Below the pieces are notes generated by a model, which searched no databases, was not told the DNA's origin, and saw nothing but the letters and a program-made list of their open reading frames with translations. A DNA stretch of 64,000 bases from Paracoccus solventivorans (GTDB taxonomy: Bacteria; Pseudomonadota; Alphaproteobacteria; Rhodobacterales; Rhodobacteraceae): NCBI RefSeq assembly GCF_900142875.1, contig NZ_FRCK01000007.1:1-64000 (forward strand), in the 5' to 3' direction. The translations under genes were made by a program, and so were the position numbers. Of the stretch, positions 17,398 through 26,136 are shown in pieces (position 1 is the stretch's first letter; each line of letters begins with the position of its first letter).

Positions 17398-18777
17398 CTA
17401 GCGGGGTTGCGCGCCCCGGACCAGAGCGGCGGCGCCATCGGGCCGCGGGGCCGCGCGCCAGAACCGCGTCATCAGCAGCACCGCCGCCGCGCTCAGCCCG
17501 CACAGCAGCCCCAGCCACAGGCCGGGCGGCCCCATCCCCAGCGGAAACGCCAGCGCCCAGCCGGCGGGCAGCCCGACCAGCCAGTAGCTGAAGATCGCCA
17601 GCCACATCGGCACCCGCGTGTCCTGCATCCCGCGCAGGATCCCCAGCGCGATCGCCTGCATCGCATCGACCAGCTGGAACAGCCCCGCATAGACCATCAG
17701 CGAGGCCGCCAGCGCCACGATCTGCGGCGCCCGCGGATCGGCCGGGTTCAGGTAAAGCCCGGTCAGCAGCTCGGGGATCGCCAGGAAGGCGGTCATCGGC
17801 AGCACCGCGAACCCCGCCGACAGGATGATCGCCGCCAGCGCCGCCTGTCGCAGCCCGGCCGCGTCGGCGCCGCCATGCGCCGTGCCCACCCGGATCGTCG
17901 CCGCGTTCGAGATGCCCAGATGCACCATGAAGGTCAGCCCGGCGATCTGCAGCGCGATGCCATGGGCGGCCAGCGCCTCGGCCCCGAACCAGCCCATCAG
18001 CACGTTGGCGCCGGTGAACATGCCGGTTTCCGCCACCAGCGTCAGCCCGATCGGCAGCCCCAGCGCAAGGACGCCGCGGAACGCCGGCCAGTCGGGGCGC
18101 CACAGCCGCTGGAACAGGCGATATTCGCGCCCCTCGGGCAGCCAGGCGGCGCAGCCCGCCAGCGCAGCCAGCTGCAGCCAGTTCACCGTCAGGCTGGCCA
18201 GGCCAGAGCCTCGCACCCCCAGTTCCGGCAGGCCCCAATGGCCAAAGATCAGCAGCCAGTTCAGCAGCGCATTGACCGGCAGCCCGATGACGGTGATCGC
18301 CAGCACCAGGTTCGGCCGCCCCAGCGCGGCAAGGTAGCTGTTGAACACCATCCCCGCCAGCACCGGAGGCATGGCGAACAGCATCACCCGCAGCCACAGC
18401 TGCCCCAGCGCCGCCACCTGCGGCTCCTGCCCCAGCGCGACCAGGATCGGCCCCGACCACCACATCAGCGGCGCGATCACCACGCAATGCAGCACCGACA
18501 CCCACAGCGCCATGCGGGTGGCGCGGCGCAGCTCGGCCGCCTCGCCTTGCGCGCGGGCGCTGGCGATCACCCCCATCACCCCCAGCGCATAGCCCGAGCC
18601 GAGCATCACCAGGATGAAGAAATACGAGGTCGCCAGCACCAGCGCCGCCAGCTCGATCACGCCGTAGCGGCCGATCAGCACGGTGTCGGTGACGCCGATC
18701 AGCATCCGGCCGACATGGGTGCCGACCAGCGGCAGGCCAAGCAGGAAGGTCGCAGTCAGATGGGGGCGCAGGCTCAT
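17398..18777 (-). CDS. MATE family efflux transporter
   Basis: The 459-residue inner-membrane protein has about 12 hydrophobic segments in two related halves, with LPLVGTHVGRMLIGVTDTVLIGRYG in the first and a matching repeat in the second. It is predicted to export cationic compounds by sodium or proton antiport. It lies downstream of fmt on the same strand with a 58-base gap and may be part of that transcript. Confidence 0.9.
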   Translation of the reverse strand: MSLRPHLTATFLLGLPLVGTHVGRMLIGVTDTVLIGRYGVIELAALVLATSYFFILVMLGSGYALGVMGVIASARAQGEAAELRRATRMALWVSVLHCVVIAPLMWWSGPILVALGQEPQVAALGQLWLRVMLFAMPPVLAGMVFNSYLAALGRPNLVLAITVIGLPVNALLNWLLIFGHWGLPELGVRGSGLASLTVNWLQLAALAGCAAWLPEGREYRLFQRLWRPDWPAFRGVLALGLPIGLTLVAETGMFTGANVLMGWFGAEALAAHGIALQIAGLTFMVHLGISNAATIRVGTAHGGADAAGLRQAALAAIILSAGFAVLPMTAFLAIPELLTGLYLNPADPRAPQIVALAASLMVYAGLFQLVDAMQAIALGILRGMQDTRVPMWLAIFSYWLVGLPAGWALAFPLGMGPPGLWLGLLCGLSAAAVLLMTRFWRAAPRPDGAAALVRGAQPR

Positions 18778-18835
18778 GCCTGCCCGATAGCCCGGAACGC
18801 GCGGCGCGGGAAGCCCGCCGCCATCAGTCCACCCG

Positions 18836-19729
18836 TCAGTCCAGCCTGGGCGGCAGCGCCATGCCGCGCAGCGCTTCGGCAGCGGGGACGGCGCGCCGCC
18901 CCTCGCGCTGAACCTCGGTGATCTCGACCGCGCCCTCGCCGCAGGCGACGGTCAAGCCGTCCAGAACCTCGCCCGGCGCGCCCGACCCCGCCACCACGCG
19001 CGAACGCAGCAGCTTCAGCCGCTCGCCCCCCGCCAGGCACCAGGCGCCGGGAAAGGGCGACAACCCGCGGATCAGCCGGTCCACCTCGGCGGCCGGGCGG
19101 GTCCAGTCGACCCGGGCCTCGGCCTTGTCGATCTTGGCGGCATAGGTCACGCCCTCGGCCGGCTGCGGCACCGCGGGCAAGGGCAAGCGGTCCAGCACGT
19201 CGAGGATCAGCGCCGCCCCCATCGCCGCCAGCCGGTCGTGCAGATCGGCGGTGGTGTCCTCGGCCCCGATGGCGGTGCGCGCCTCGGCGAGCACCGGGCC
19301 GGTGTCCAGCCCGGCCTCCATCTGCATGATGGCGACGCCGGTTTCGGCATCGCCCGCCATCACCGCCCGGTGAATCGGCGCCGCCCCCCGCCAGCGCGGC
19401 AACAGCGAGGCGTGGATATTCAGGCACCCCAGCCGCGGCGCGTCCAGAACCGGCTGCGGCAGGATCAGCCCGTAGGCCACCACCACCGCCACGTCGGCGC
19501 CCAGTGCCGCAAACTCCTCCTGCGCCTCGGCGTCCTTCAGCCGCAGCGGCGTGCGCACCGCGATCCCCAGTGCCTCTGCCGCCGCCTGCACCGGCGAGGG
19601 CCGCGGTTTCTGCCCGCGCCCGGCCGCCCGCGGCGGCTGCGAATAGACGCAGACCACCTGATGCCGCGCCGCGATCGCACGCAGGGCGGGGACCGAAAAC
19701 TCCGGCGTTCCCATGAACACGACGCGCAT
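18836..19729 (-). CDS. fmt: Methionyl-tRNA formyltransferase
   Basis: The 297-residue enzyme formylates initiator Met-tRNA using 10-formyl-tetrahydrofolate. The opening [16 protein letters not shown] and the later [15 protein letters not shown] are diagnostic. A longer in-frame start upstream would translate a dispersed repeat copy and is rejected. It is grouped with two deformylase genes, the enzymes that remove the same formyl group. Confidence 0.96.
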   Translation of the reverse strand: MRVVFMGTPEFSVPALRAIAARHQVVCVYSQPPRAAGRGQKPRPSPVQAAAEALGIAVRTPLRLKDAEAQEEFAALGADVAVVVAYGLILPQPVLDAPRLGCLNIHASLLPRWRGAAPIHRAVMAGDAETGVAIMQMEAGLDTGPVLAEARTAIGAEDTTADLHDRLAAMGAALILDVLDRLPLPAVPQPAEGVTYAAKIDKAEARVDWTRPAAEVDRLIRGLSPFPGAWCLAGGERLKLLRSRVVAGSGAPGEVLDGLTVACGEGAVEITEVQREGRRAVPAAEALRGMALPPRLD

Positions 19730-19741
19730 CGCCCGCTCCTT

Positions 19742-19790
19742 CTTCATCATGAAAATATCCCGGGGTCCGGGGCAGCGCCCCGGTCCGGCC
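19742..19790 (-). repeat. Dispersed AAATATCC/hairpin repeat before fmt
   Basis: Core at 19753-19760 and hairpin CCGGGGC-AGC-GCCCCGG at 19767-19783. It lies between the degenerate deformylase gene and fmt, where the hairpin could affect transcript processing or fmt expression. Confidence 0.75.
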
Positions 19791-19794
19791 GCAC

Positions 19795-20295
19795 CTATCC
19801 GCGCGACAATTTCGCCGATTTCGCGACCAGCATCCGCCGGCGCAGCAGCGACAGGTGGTCCACGAACATCCGCCCCTCCAGATGGTCGATCTGGTGCTGC
19901 ACGCTGGTCGCCCACAGCCCGACGAAATCGCGGTCCTCGACCTCGCCCTCTGCGTTCAGGAACCGCACCGTCACCGCCCGCGGCCGCTCGATTGTCGCCG
20001 AGACGCCGGGCAGGTTGGGCGAGGCTTCCTCATGCGCGCGCAGCTTGACCGATTCGTGCAGCACCTGCGGGTTGGCCATACGCACGGCCTGCCCGCGCTC
20101 GGCCGAGGCATCGACCACGGCCAGCCGCAGCATCACCCCGATCTGCGGCGCGGCAAGGCCCACGCCCGGCATCGCCTCCATCGTGTCGATCATGTCGGCC
20201 CAGATGGCGCGGATCTCGTCCGTCACCGCCTCGACCGGCGCGGCCGGGCGGTGCAGGCGCCGGTCGGCATAGGGGATGCAGGCGCGGACGCTCAT
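19795..20295 (-). CDS. Peptide deformylase-like protein, catalytically degenerate
   Basis: The 166-residue protein keeps the fold of peptide deformylase, including motif 1 ([10 protein letters not shown]). Motif 2 reads EEASPNLPG where active enzymes have EGCLS, so the metal-binding Cys is lost. Motif 3 reads HQIDH instead of HExDH, so the catalytic Glu is Gln. Removal of formyl groups is therefore unlikely. The frame is intact, and the ATG overlaps the stop of the active def gene as TGATG, so it is translated. It may bind nascent chains or regulate the active enzyme. Confidence 0.88.
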   Translation of the reverse strand: MSVRACIPYADRRLHRPAAPVEAVTDEIRAIWADMIDTMEAMPGVGLAAPQIGVMLRLAVVDASAERGQAVRMANPQVLHESVKLRAHEEASPNLPGVSATIERPRAVTVRFLNAEGEVEDRDFVGLWATSVQHQIDHLEGRMFVDHLSLLRRRMLVAKSAKLSRG

Positions 20296-20813
20296 CAGGC
20301 CCGCGCCAGTTCGCGCTTCATCTTGGTCATGCGGCGCGAGATCATCTGCCGCTTCATCGGGCCGATATGGTCGATGAACAGCCGCCCGTTCAGGTGGTCC
20401 AGCTCGTGCTGGGCGCAGGTCGCCCACAGCCCGTCAAAGTCACGCTCATGCGTCTTGCCGTCGAGCCCGGTCCAGCGCATCCGCACCTCGGCCGGGCGGG
20501 TGACCTCGGCATATTGCTCGGGGAAGGACAGGCAGCCCTCCTCATAGGCGTTCAGCGCCTCGGAGGCCGAAACCACCTCGGGGTCCACCATCACCACCGG
20601 CGCGCGCGGCGCCTCTGGGTCCTTGTTGCAGTCCATGACGAACAGCCGGCTCAGCACGCCCACCTGCGGCGCGGCCAGCCCGACGCCGGGCGCGGCATAC
20701 ATCGTCGCCAGCATGTCGGCGGCGAGGGTTTCGATCTCGGGCGTGATCCGGCCCACGGGGGCGCAAGCCTTGCGCAGCCTGGGGTCGGGGAACAGAAGGA
20801 TTGGGCGCGTCAT
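20295..20813 (-). CDS. def: Peptide deformylase
   Basis: The 172-residue metallohydrolase removes the formyl group from nascent proteins. All three motifs are intact: [19 protein letters not shown] and AQHELDHLNG. MTRPILLFPDPRLR is the usual start; six residues of upstream extension are possible. It is the first gene of def, def-like, fmt on the minus strand. Confidence 0.95.
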   Translation of the reverse strand: MTRPILLFPDPRLRKACAPVGRITPEIETLAADMLATMYAAPGVGLAAPQVGVLSRLFVMDCNKDPEAPRAPVVMVDPEVVSASEALNAYEEGCLSFPEQYAEVTRPAEVRMRWTGLDGKTHERDFDGLWATCAQHELDHLNGRLFIDHIGPMKRQMISRRMTKMKRELARA

Positions 20814-20884
20814 GCGAGGCAGATAGGCCATGGCTTCCGGCCGCGCAACAACCCGCTATGCTCGGACCGCGACAGGAGAAGCCG

Positions 20885-22108
20885 ATGACCCCCCAGAACC
20901 GCCCCGTTCACGCCGAATCCGATTTCCCCGCCCCCGATTTCGACACGCCGATCGAGCGTCGCGGCACCATGTCGAACAAATGGGATGACATGGCCCATGT
21001 CTTCGGGCTGGAGGCGCCCGATGCGCTGCCGATGTGGGTGGCCGACATGGATTTCGCGGCGCCTGTTGGTGTGCGGCGAGCGCTGGAACGCACCGTCGCG
21101 CATGGGGTCTACGGCTATCCGGGCGAGAACGCGCCCTATCTCGACGCGATCCGCTGGTGGATGCGGACCCGCCACCACTGGCAGGTCGGGCGCGAGGACA
21201 TCCTGACCGTGCACGGGCTGGTCAACGGCACCGCGCTGGCGGTCGACGCATTCACCCAGCCGGGCGAGGCGGTGGCGCTGATGACCCCGGTCTATCACGC
21301 CTTTGCCCGCGTCATCAAAGCCGCGGGGCGCGAGGTGACCGAGCTGCCGCTGGCGCTGCGGGACGGGCAATATGCGCTGGACTGGCAGGGCTGGACCGCG
21401 CGGCTGAGCGGCCGTGAAAAGATGCTGATCCTGTGTTCGCCGCACAACCCCGGCGGGCGGGTCTGGTCCGCGGATGAGCTGCGCGAGATCGCGGACTTCT
21501 GCCACGAGCGCGACCTGATCCTGGTCTCGGACGAGATCCACCACGACCTGGTGTTGCCCGGCGCGCCGCGCCACATCGTCACCGTGCTGGCCGCGCCGGA
21601 CATCGCGGACCGGCTGGTGACGCTGACCGCGGCCACCAAGACCTTCAACATCGCCGGCGCCCATACCGGCAATGCCATCATCACCGACCCCGGTCTGCGG
21701 CAGCGATACGTGGCGCGGATGATGGCGCTGGGGATCTCTCCAGGGCTGTTCGGGCTGCCGATGGTGACGGCGGCCTATTCGCCCGAGGGCGCGGCCTGGG
21801 TCGATGCGCTGACCGGCTATATTGCCGGAAACGCAGAGATTTTCGACCGGGGGCTGGCCGGAATCCCGGGGGTGCGGCCGATGCAGTTGCAGGCGACCTA
21901 TCTGTCTTGGGTCGACTTCACCGCCACCGGCATGGCCCCGGCCGAGCTGCACCGCCGCATCGAGCAGGGCGCGCGCATCGCCGCCAACCACGGCGAAAGC
22001 TTCGGACTGGGCGGCGCCGGGCACATGCGCTTCAACCTCGCCACCCCGCGGGCGCGGGTGGTCGAGGCGGTCGGGCGCTTGCAGGCGGCCTTTGCCGATC
22101 TGCAATAG
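20885..22108 (+). CDS. patB: PatB-type cystathionine beta-lyase (C-S lyase)
   Basis: The 407-residue fold-type I PLP enzyme cleaves C-S bonds of cystathionine or cysteine conjugates, releasing pyruvate, ammonia and a thiol. It has the MalY/PatB start (RRGTMSNKWDDM, MWVADMDF), the motif CSPHNPGGRVW and the PLP lysine in [20 protein letters not shown] precedes the ATG. It is a single gene, divergent from def and convergent with hrpB. Confidence 0.9.
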   Translation: MTPQNRPVHAESDFPAPDFDTPIERRGTMSNKWDDMAHVFGLEAPDALPMWVADMDFAAPVGVRRALERTVAHGVYGYPGENAPYLDAIRWWMRTRHHWQVGREDILTVHGLVNGTALAVDAFTQPGEAVALMTPVYHAFARVIKAAGREVTELPLALRDGQYALDWQGWTARLSGREKMLILCSPHNPGGRVWSADELREIADFCHERDLILVSDEIHHDLVLPGAPRHIVTVLAAPDIADRLVTLTAATKTFNIAGAHTGNAIITDPGLRQRYVARMMALGISPGLFGLPMVTAAYSPEGAAWVDALTGYIAGNAEIFDRGLAGIPGVRPMQLQATYLSWVDFTATGMAPAELHRRIEQGARIAANHGESFGLGGAGHMRFNLATPRARVVEAVGRLQAAFADLQ

Positions 22109-22111
22109 GCC

Positions 22112-24517
22112 TCACGTCCCCCGCGGCTTGGCGCGCAGCGTCGGGTCGGCGGCGGTCGGGTCCTCGGGCCAGGGGTGGCGCGGGTAGCGGCCGCGCATGT
22201 CCTTGCGCACATCGCCGTAGCCGCCGCGCCAGAACCCCGGCAGGTCGGTGGTCACCGCCACCGGCTTGCCGCCCGGCGACAGCAGCTGGATGCGCAGCGA
22301 ACGGCTGCCGGCCATGGGGTGGGTGGTGACGCCGAACAGCTCTTGCAGCCGCGCCTCGATGGTCGGCGTCTCGGCGTCATAGTCGATGGGGATGCGCCGG
22401 CCCAGCGGCGTGGTAAAGGCAGCGGGCGCGGCGTGGTCCAGCAGGCGCTGGCCATCCCAGCCGATCAGCGCCTTCAGGGCCTCGGACAGGTCCAGCGCCC
22501 GCAGGTCGGCGGCGCTGCGCATCCGTCCCAGCCACGGCAGAAGCCAGCCGGGGTCGGCCAGCAGCGCGGCGTCAGAGACATCCGGCAGCCCCTCGACCAG
22601 CGCGATCCGCGCCCGCAGCCGCGCGGCCGGGCGGGTCCAGGGCAGGCCAAGGTCAACCAGCCCCTGCCACGCCGCCAGCGCCACCGCATCCGGGTCGGGG
22701 TCGTCCAGGGCGCGGTCCGACAGCACCAGCGCGCCGAAGACGTCTTGCCGGCGGGCGAGGATACGGCCCTCGCGCCGCGACCAGCTGACCGATTCGACGG
22801 TCTCGATCCGGTCGCCGTAAAGCGCGCGCAGATCGGTTTCCGCCAGTGCCACCCCGCCGCGCACCCGCGATTCGCGCGGGTCGCCGTCAAGGTCGGTCGC
22901 CACGATCAGCCGCTCGGCCCCCAGCGGGTCACCCTCGGCAAGCACTGCGCCCTTGCCGCCCGACAGCACGTAGCGCGGCGCCTCGCCCTTGCGGCGCAGG
23001 CCGATGCGGTCGGGATAGGCCAGCGCCGCCATCGCGCCCGCGGGCATCGGCGGGCGGTCGGGGACCAGCCGGCGCAGCCGTGCAGCCTCGGCCCGGATAC
23101 GTTCCAGCACGCCGCGATCCAGCGGCCAGGGGTGGCGGTCGGCATAGGCGCGCGGGTCGCGCAAGGCCGCCAGCCGCAACGCCAGATCGGCGGGCGCACC
23201 GCGCAGCGGGTCACGCTCGGCCAGCAGCGCGGCCAGATCGGCGGCGCGACGGCCCGCACGCAGCAGCATATGCCCCAGCCGCGGATGCACCGGCAGCGCC
23301 ACCAGCGCCCGCCCGTGGTCGGTGATCCGCCCGTCGCGCAACGCGCCCAGCCCGGTCAGCAGCGCCCGGGCCTCGGCCAGCGCGGCGGCGGGCGGCGGGG
23401 TCAGGAACGCCAGCCCGCTGTCGGAACCCCAGGCCGCCAGCTCCAGCGCCAAGGCGGCCAGATCGGCGGTGGCGATCTCGGGCGGGGCGAAGGCAGGCAA
23501 GGCACCCTCTTCGGCCTGCGCCCACATGCGATAGCAGATGCCCGGCGCCACCCGCCCGGCGCGGCCGCGGCGCTGTTCGGCCTCGGCCCGGCTGACCCGT
23601 TCAGTTACCAGCCGCGTCATGCCGGACCCCGGATCGAACCGCGCCCGCCGCGCCCGCCCGGCATCGACCACCACCGTCACCCCCGGAATGGTCAGCGAGG
23701 TTTCCGCAATCGCCGTCGCCAGCACGATCCGCCGCGATGTTGCAGGGGCCAGCGCCGCCCGCTGCGCCGCCAGCTCCATCGCGCCGTAAAGCGGCACCAC
23801 CTCGGCCGGCACGTCCAGCATGGCGGCGACGCGGCGGATCTCGCCCTCGCCGGGCAGGAACGCGAGGATGCTGCCGCCAAGCGCGCGAGTCTCGGCCTCG
23901 GCCTGCGCGATCAGCCGCGCCGCCTCGGGGACCAGCCGCGCGCCTGCGGGCAGCGGGCGGGGCAGAAAGCGGGTTTCCACCGGAAACGCCCGCCCGTCGG
24001 ATCGCACCATCGGCGCCCCGTCCAGCAGCGCGGCGACCGGCGCGGCATCCAGCGTCGCCGACATCACCAGCAGCGCCAGATCGGGGCGCAGCGCCGCGCG
24101 GGATTCCCAGACCAGCGCCAGCCCCAGATCGGCGTTCAGGCTGCGCTCGTGGAACTCGTCGAAGATCACGCAGCCGATGCCCGAGAGTTCAGGGTCGGAC
24201 TGGATCATCCGGGTCAGGATGCCCTCGGTCACCACCTCGATGCGGCTGCCCGGCACCGATTCGCCGCGGATGCGATAGCCGACGCGCCCGCCCACGGCCT
24301 CGCCCAGGGTCGAGGCCATCCGCTCGGCCGCCGCCCGCGCCGCCAGCCGCCGCGGCTCCAGCATGACGATGCGGCCGGGGGTCATCTCCAGCAGCGCCAG
24401 TGGCACCCGCGTGGTCTTGCCCGCGCCCGGCGGCGCCACCAGCACCGCCCGCCCCTGCGCGGACAGCGCCGCCCGCAGCGCGGGGATCACCTCGTCAATG
24501 GGCAGTCTCTCGTCCAT
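22112..24517 (-). CDS. hrpB: ATP-dependent helicase HrpB
   Basis: The 801-residue DExH-box protein of the DEAH/RHA class has Walker A APPGAGKTTRVPLAL, the box DEFHERSLNADL, SAT (MSATLD) and motif VI QRRGRAGRVAPG, followed by the HrpB C-terminal domain. The cellular role of HrpB is poorly known; RNA remodelling is assumed. AGAGGCGG places the start at 24517. A longer frame would translate a repeat copy upstream. Confidence 0.93.
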   Translation of the reverse strand: MDERLPIDEVIPALRAALSAQGRAVLVAPPGAGKTTRVPLALLEMTPGRIVMLEPRRLAARAAAERMASTLGEAVGGRVGYRIRGESVPGSRIEVVTEGILTRMIQSDPELSGIGCVIFDEFHERSLNADLGLALVWESRAALRPDLALLVMSATLDAAPVAALLDGAPMVRSDGRAFPVETRFLPRPLPAGARLVPEAARLIAQAEAETRALGGSILAFLPGEGEIRRVAAMLDVPAEVVPLYGAMELAAQRAALAPATSRRIVLATAIAETSLTIPGVTVVVDAGRARRARFDPGSGMTRLVTERVSRAEAEQRRGRAGRVAPGICYRMWAQAEEGALPAFAPPEIATADLAALALELAAWGSDSGLAFLTPPPAAALAEARALLTGLGALRDGRITDHGRALVALPVHPRLGHMLLRAGRRAADLAALLAERDPLRGAPADLALRLAALRDPRAYADRHPWPLDRGVLERIRAEAARLRRLVPDRPPMPAGAMAALAYPDRIGLRRKGEAPRYVLSGGKGAVLAEGDPLGAERLIVATDLDGDPRESRVRGGVALAETDLRALYGDRIETVESVSWSRREGRILARRQDVFGALVLSDRALDDPDPDAVALAAWQGLVDLGLPWTRPAARLRARIALVEGLPDVSDAALLADPGWLLPWLGRMRSAADLRALDLSEALKALIGWDGQRLLDHAAPAAFTTPLGRRIPIDYDAETPTIEARLQELFGVTTHPMAGSRSLRIQLLSPGGKPVAVTTDLPGFWRGGYGDVRKDMRGRYPRHPWPEDPTAADPTLRAKPRGT

Positions 24518-24562
24518 CCGCCTCTGGTGACGGAAATCGCCCGCGGCTGCAAACCTGCGAGC

Positions 24563-24614
24563 ATCTTCTGTCAGGAAATATCCCCGGGACCCCGGGGCAG
24601 CGCCCCGGTCGCAC
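24563..24614 (-). repeat. Dispersed AAATATCC/hairpin repeat upstream of hrpB
   Basis: Core at 24576-24583, hairpin at 24592-24608. The flank TCTTCTGTC is shared with the cca copy, extending the similarity beyond the hairpin. It sits in the divergent hrpB/ycjX spacer, so it is not simply a 3' terminator here. Confidence 0.75.
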
Positions 24615-24694
24615 CGTCGCAACCCGCCGCGGCATCTGGCCGTTACCTCCGCGACCGCCTATCTGAAACCCATTGTTTTTGACCGGAGCACCGC

Positions 24695-26071
24695 ATGGCC
24701 CTGACCGATACCGCCGGCAATCTGATGCGCGGCCTCGGCCTGTCCGACCCGGTGATCCGGCTGGGGGTGACCGGGCTGTCGCGCGCGGGCAAGACCGTGT
24801 TTATCACCTCGCTGGTCGCCAATCTGCTGGACCGCGGCCGGATGCCGGGGCTGCGGGCGGCGGCGGATGGCTCGATCGCGGCGGCCTGGCTGCAGCCGCA
24901 GCCCGACGACACCGTGCCCCGTTTCGACTTCGAGCGCCACCTGGCCGCGCTGACCGGTCCCGACCCCCACTGGCCCGAGGGCACCCGCCATGTCAGCGAG
25001 CTGCGGCTGTCGTTGCGCCTGCAACCACGCGGCGTGCTGTCGGGGCTGAAGCGCACGCGGAACCTGCATCTGGACATCGTGGACTATCCCGGCGAATGGC
25101 TGCTGGACCTGCGGCTGATGGACCGCAGCTTTGCGCAATGGTCGGCCGAAGTGCTGGAACGGATGCAGGGCCGGGCCGGCGCCGACGCCTTCCTGGCTGA
25201 AATTGCCCGCATCGACCCGGCCGCGCGGTTCGACGAACCGGCCGCCCAGCAGCTGAACCGCGCCTATGTCGCCCATCTCGCCGCCGCCCGCGACGCCGGG
25301 TTTTCCGACACCACCCCCGGCCGCTTCCTGCTGCCCGGAGAGATGGAGGGCTCGCCCGCGCTGACCTTTGCCCCCTTGCCCGAGCTGCCCGATTCGCCCC
25401 TGTGGCGCGAGTTCCGCCGCCGGTTCGAGGCGTATAAGTCCCGCGTCGTGCGCCCGTTCTTCCGCGACCATTTCGCCCGCATCGACCGGCAGGTGGTGCT
25501 GGTCGACGTGCTGGGCGCCGTCCACGCCGGCCCCCGCGCGGTCGAGGACATGCGCCGCGCCATGGCCGACATCCTGTCCGCCTTTCGCCCCGGCCGGGCG
25601 GGCTGGATGGCGCAGATGCTGGGCACGCGGCGGGTGGAACGCATCCTGTTCGCGGCGACCAAGGCCGACCACCTGCACCACACCCAGCACCCGCGGCTGG
25701 CCGCGATCCTGACCGCGATGCTGCGCGAGGCCCGCGACCGCGCCGATTTCCAGGGCGCGCGGACCGAGGCGCTGGCCATCGCCGCCTTGCGCAGCACCAC
25801 CGAGGAGATCCTCCACCAGGACGGCCAGGATTTCCCGGCGGTCCGCGGCACGCTGATGGACGGGCGGCAGGCCGCGCTCTACCCCGGGGAACTGCCCGAC
25901 AACCCCGCCGAACTGCTGCGCCCGGCGGCCGAGGGCGCCAGCCACTGGCTGGACGCGGATTACGAGGTGATGAACTTCGCCCCCGCCCCCGACACGCTGC
26001 GCCCCGGCGCCGGGCCGCCGCATATCCGCATGGACCGCGCCGCCGAGTTCCTGATCGGCGACCGGCTGTAG
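24695..26071 (+). CDS. YcjX family GTPase/ATPase-like protein (DUF463)
   Basis: The 458-residue protein has a P-loop GLSRAGKTVFITSLVANLL near residue 27 and the conserved DIVDYPGEWLLDLRLM segment of the YcjX family. Homologues are stress-associated (phage-shock-linked in enterobacteria) NTPases of unknown mechanism. GGAG lies nine bases before the ATG. It is followed by the YcjF-like membrane protein, the usual partner. Confidence 0.88.
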   Translation: MALTDTAGNLMRGLGLSDPVIRLGVTGLSRAGKTVFITSLVANLLDRGRMPGLRAAADGSIAAAWLQPQPDDTVPRFDFERHLAALTGPDPHWPEGTRHVSELRLSLRLQPRGVLSGLKRTRNLHLDIVDYPGEWLLDLRLMDRSFAQWSAEVLERMQGRAGADAFLAEIARIDPAARFDEPAAQQLNRAYVAHLAAARDAGFSDTTPGRFLLPGEMEGSPALTFAPLPELPDSPLWREFRRRFEAYKSRVVRPFFRDHFARIDRQVVLVDVLGAVHAGPRAVEDMRRAMADILSAFRPGRAGWMAQMLGTRRVERILFAATKADHLHHTQHPRLAAILTAMLREARDRADFQGARTEALAIAALRSTTEEILHQDGQDFPAVRGTLMDGRQAALYPGELPDNPAELLRPAAEGASHWLDADYEVMNFAPAPDTLRPGAGPPHIRMDRAAEFLIGDRL

Positions 26072-26136
26072 AGGGGAGCAATTTCGCATGGAAATGATTT
26101 CCGCATCCGGCATCGACATGGCAGGACGGCGCGCCC

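Noticed and set aside
19730-19915. N-terminal extension of fmt to an upstream start
   Set aside because: The extra residues are translated from the degenerate def gene end and the dispersed repeat. Formyltransferases start at [11 protein letters not shown].
19795-20295. Degenerate deformylase as a pseudogene
   Set aside because: The frame is intact, codon use matches neighbours, the fold motifs outside the active site are kept, and it is overlapped with def. A kept, non-catalytic protein is more likely.
24518-24622. N-terminal extension of hrpB
   Set aside because: It reads through the repeat copy; a good ribosome site (AGAGGCGG) supports the start at 24517.
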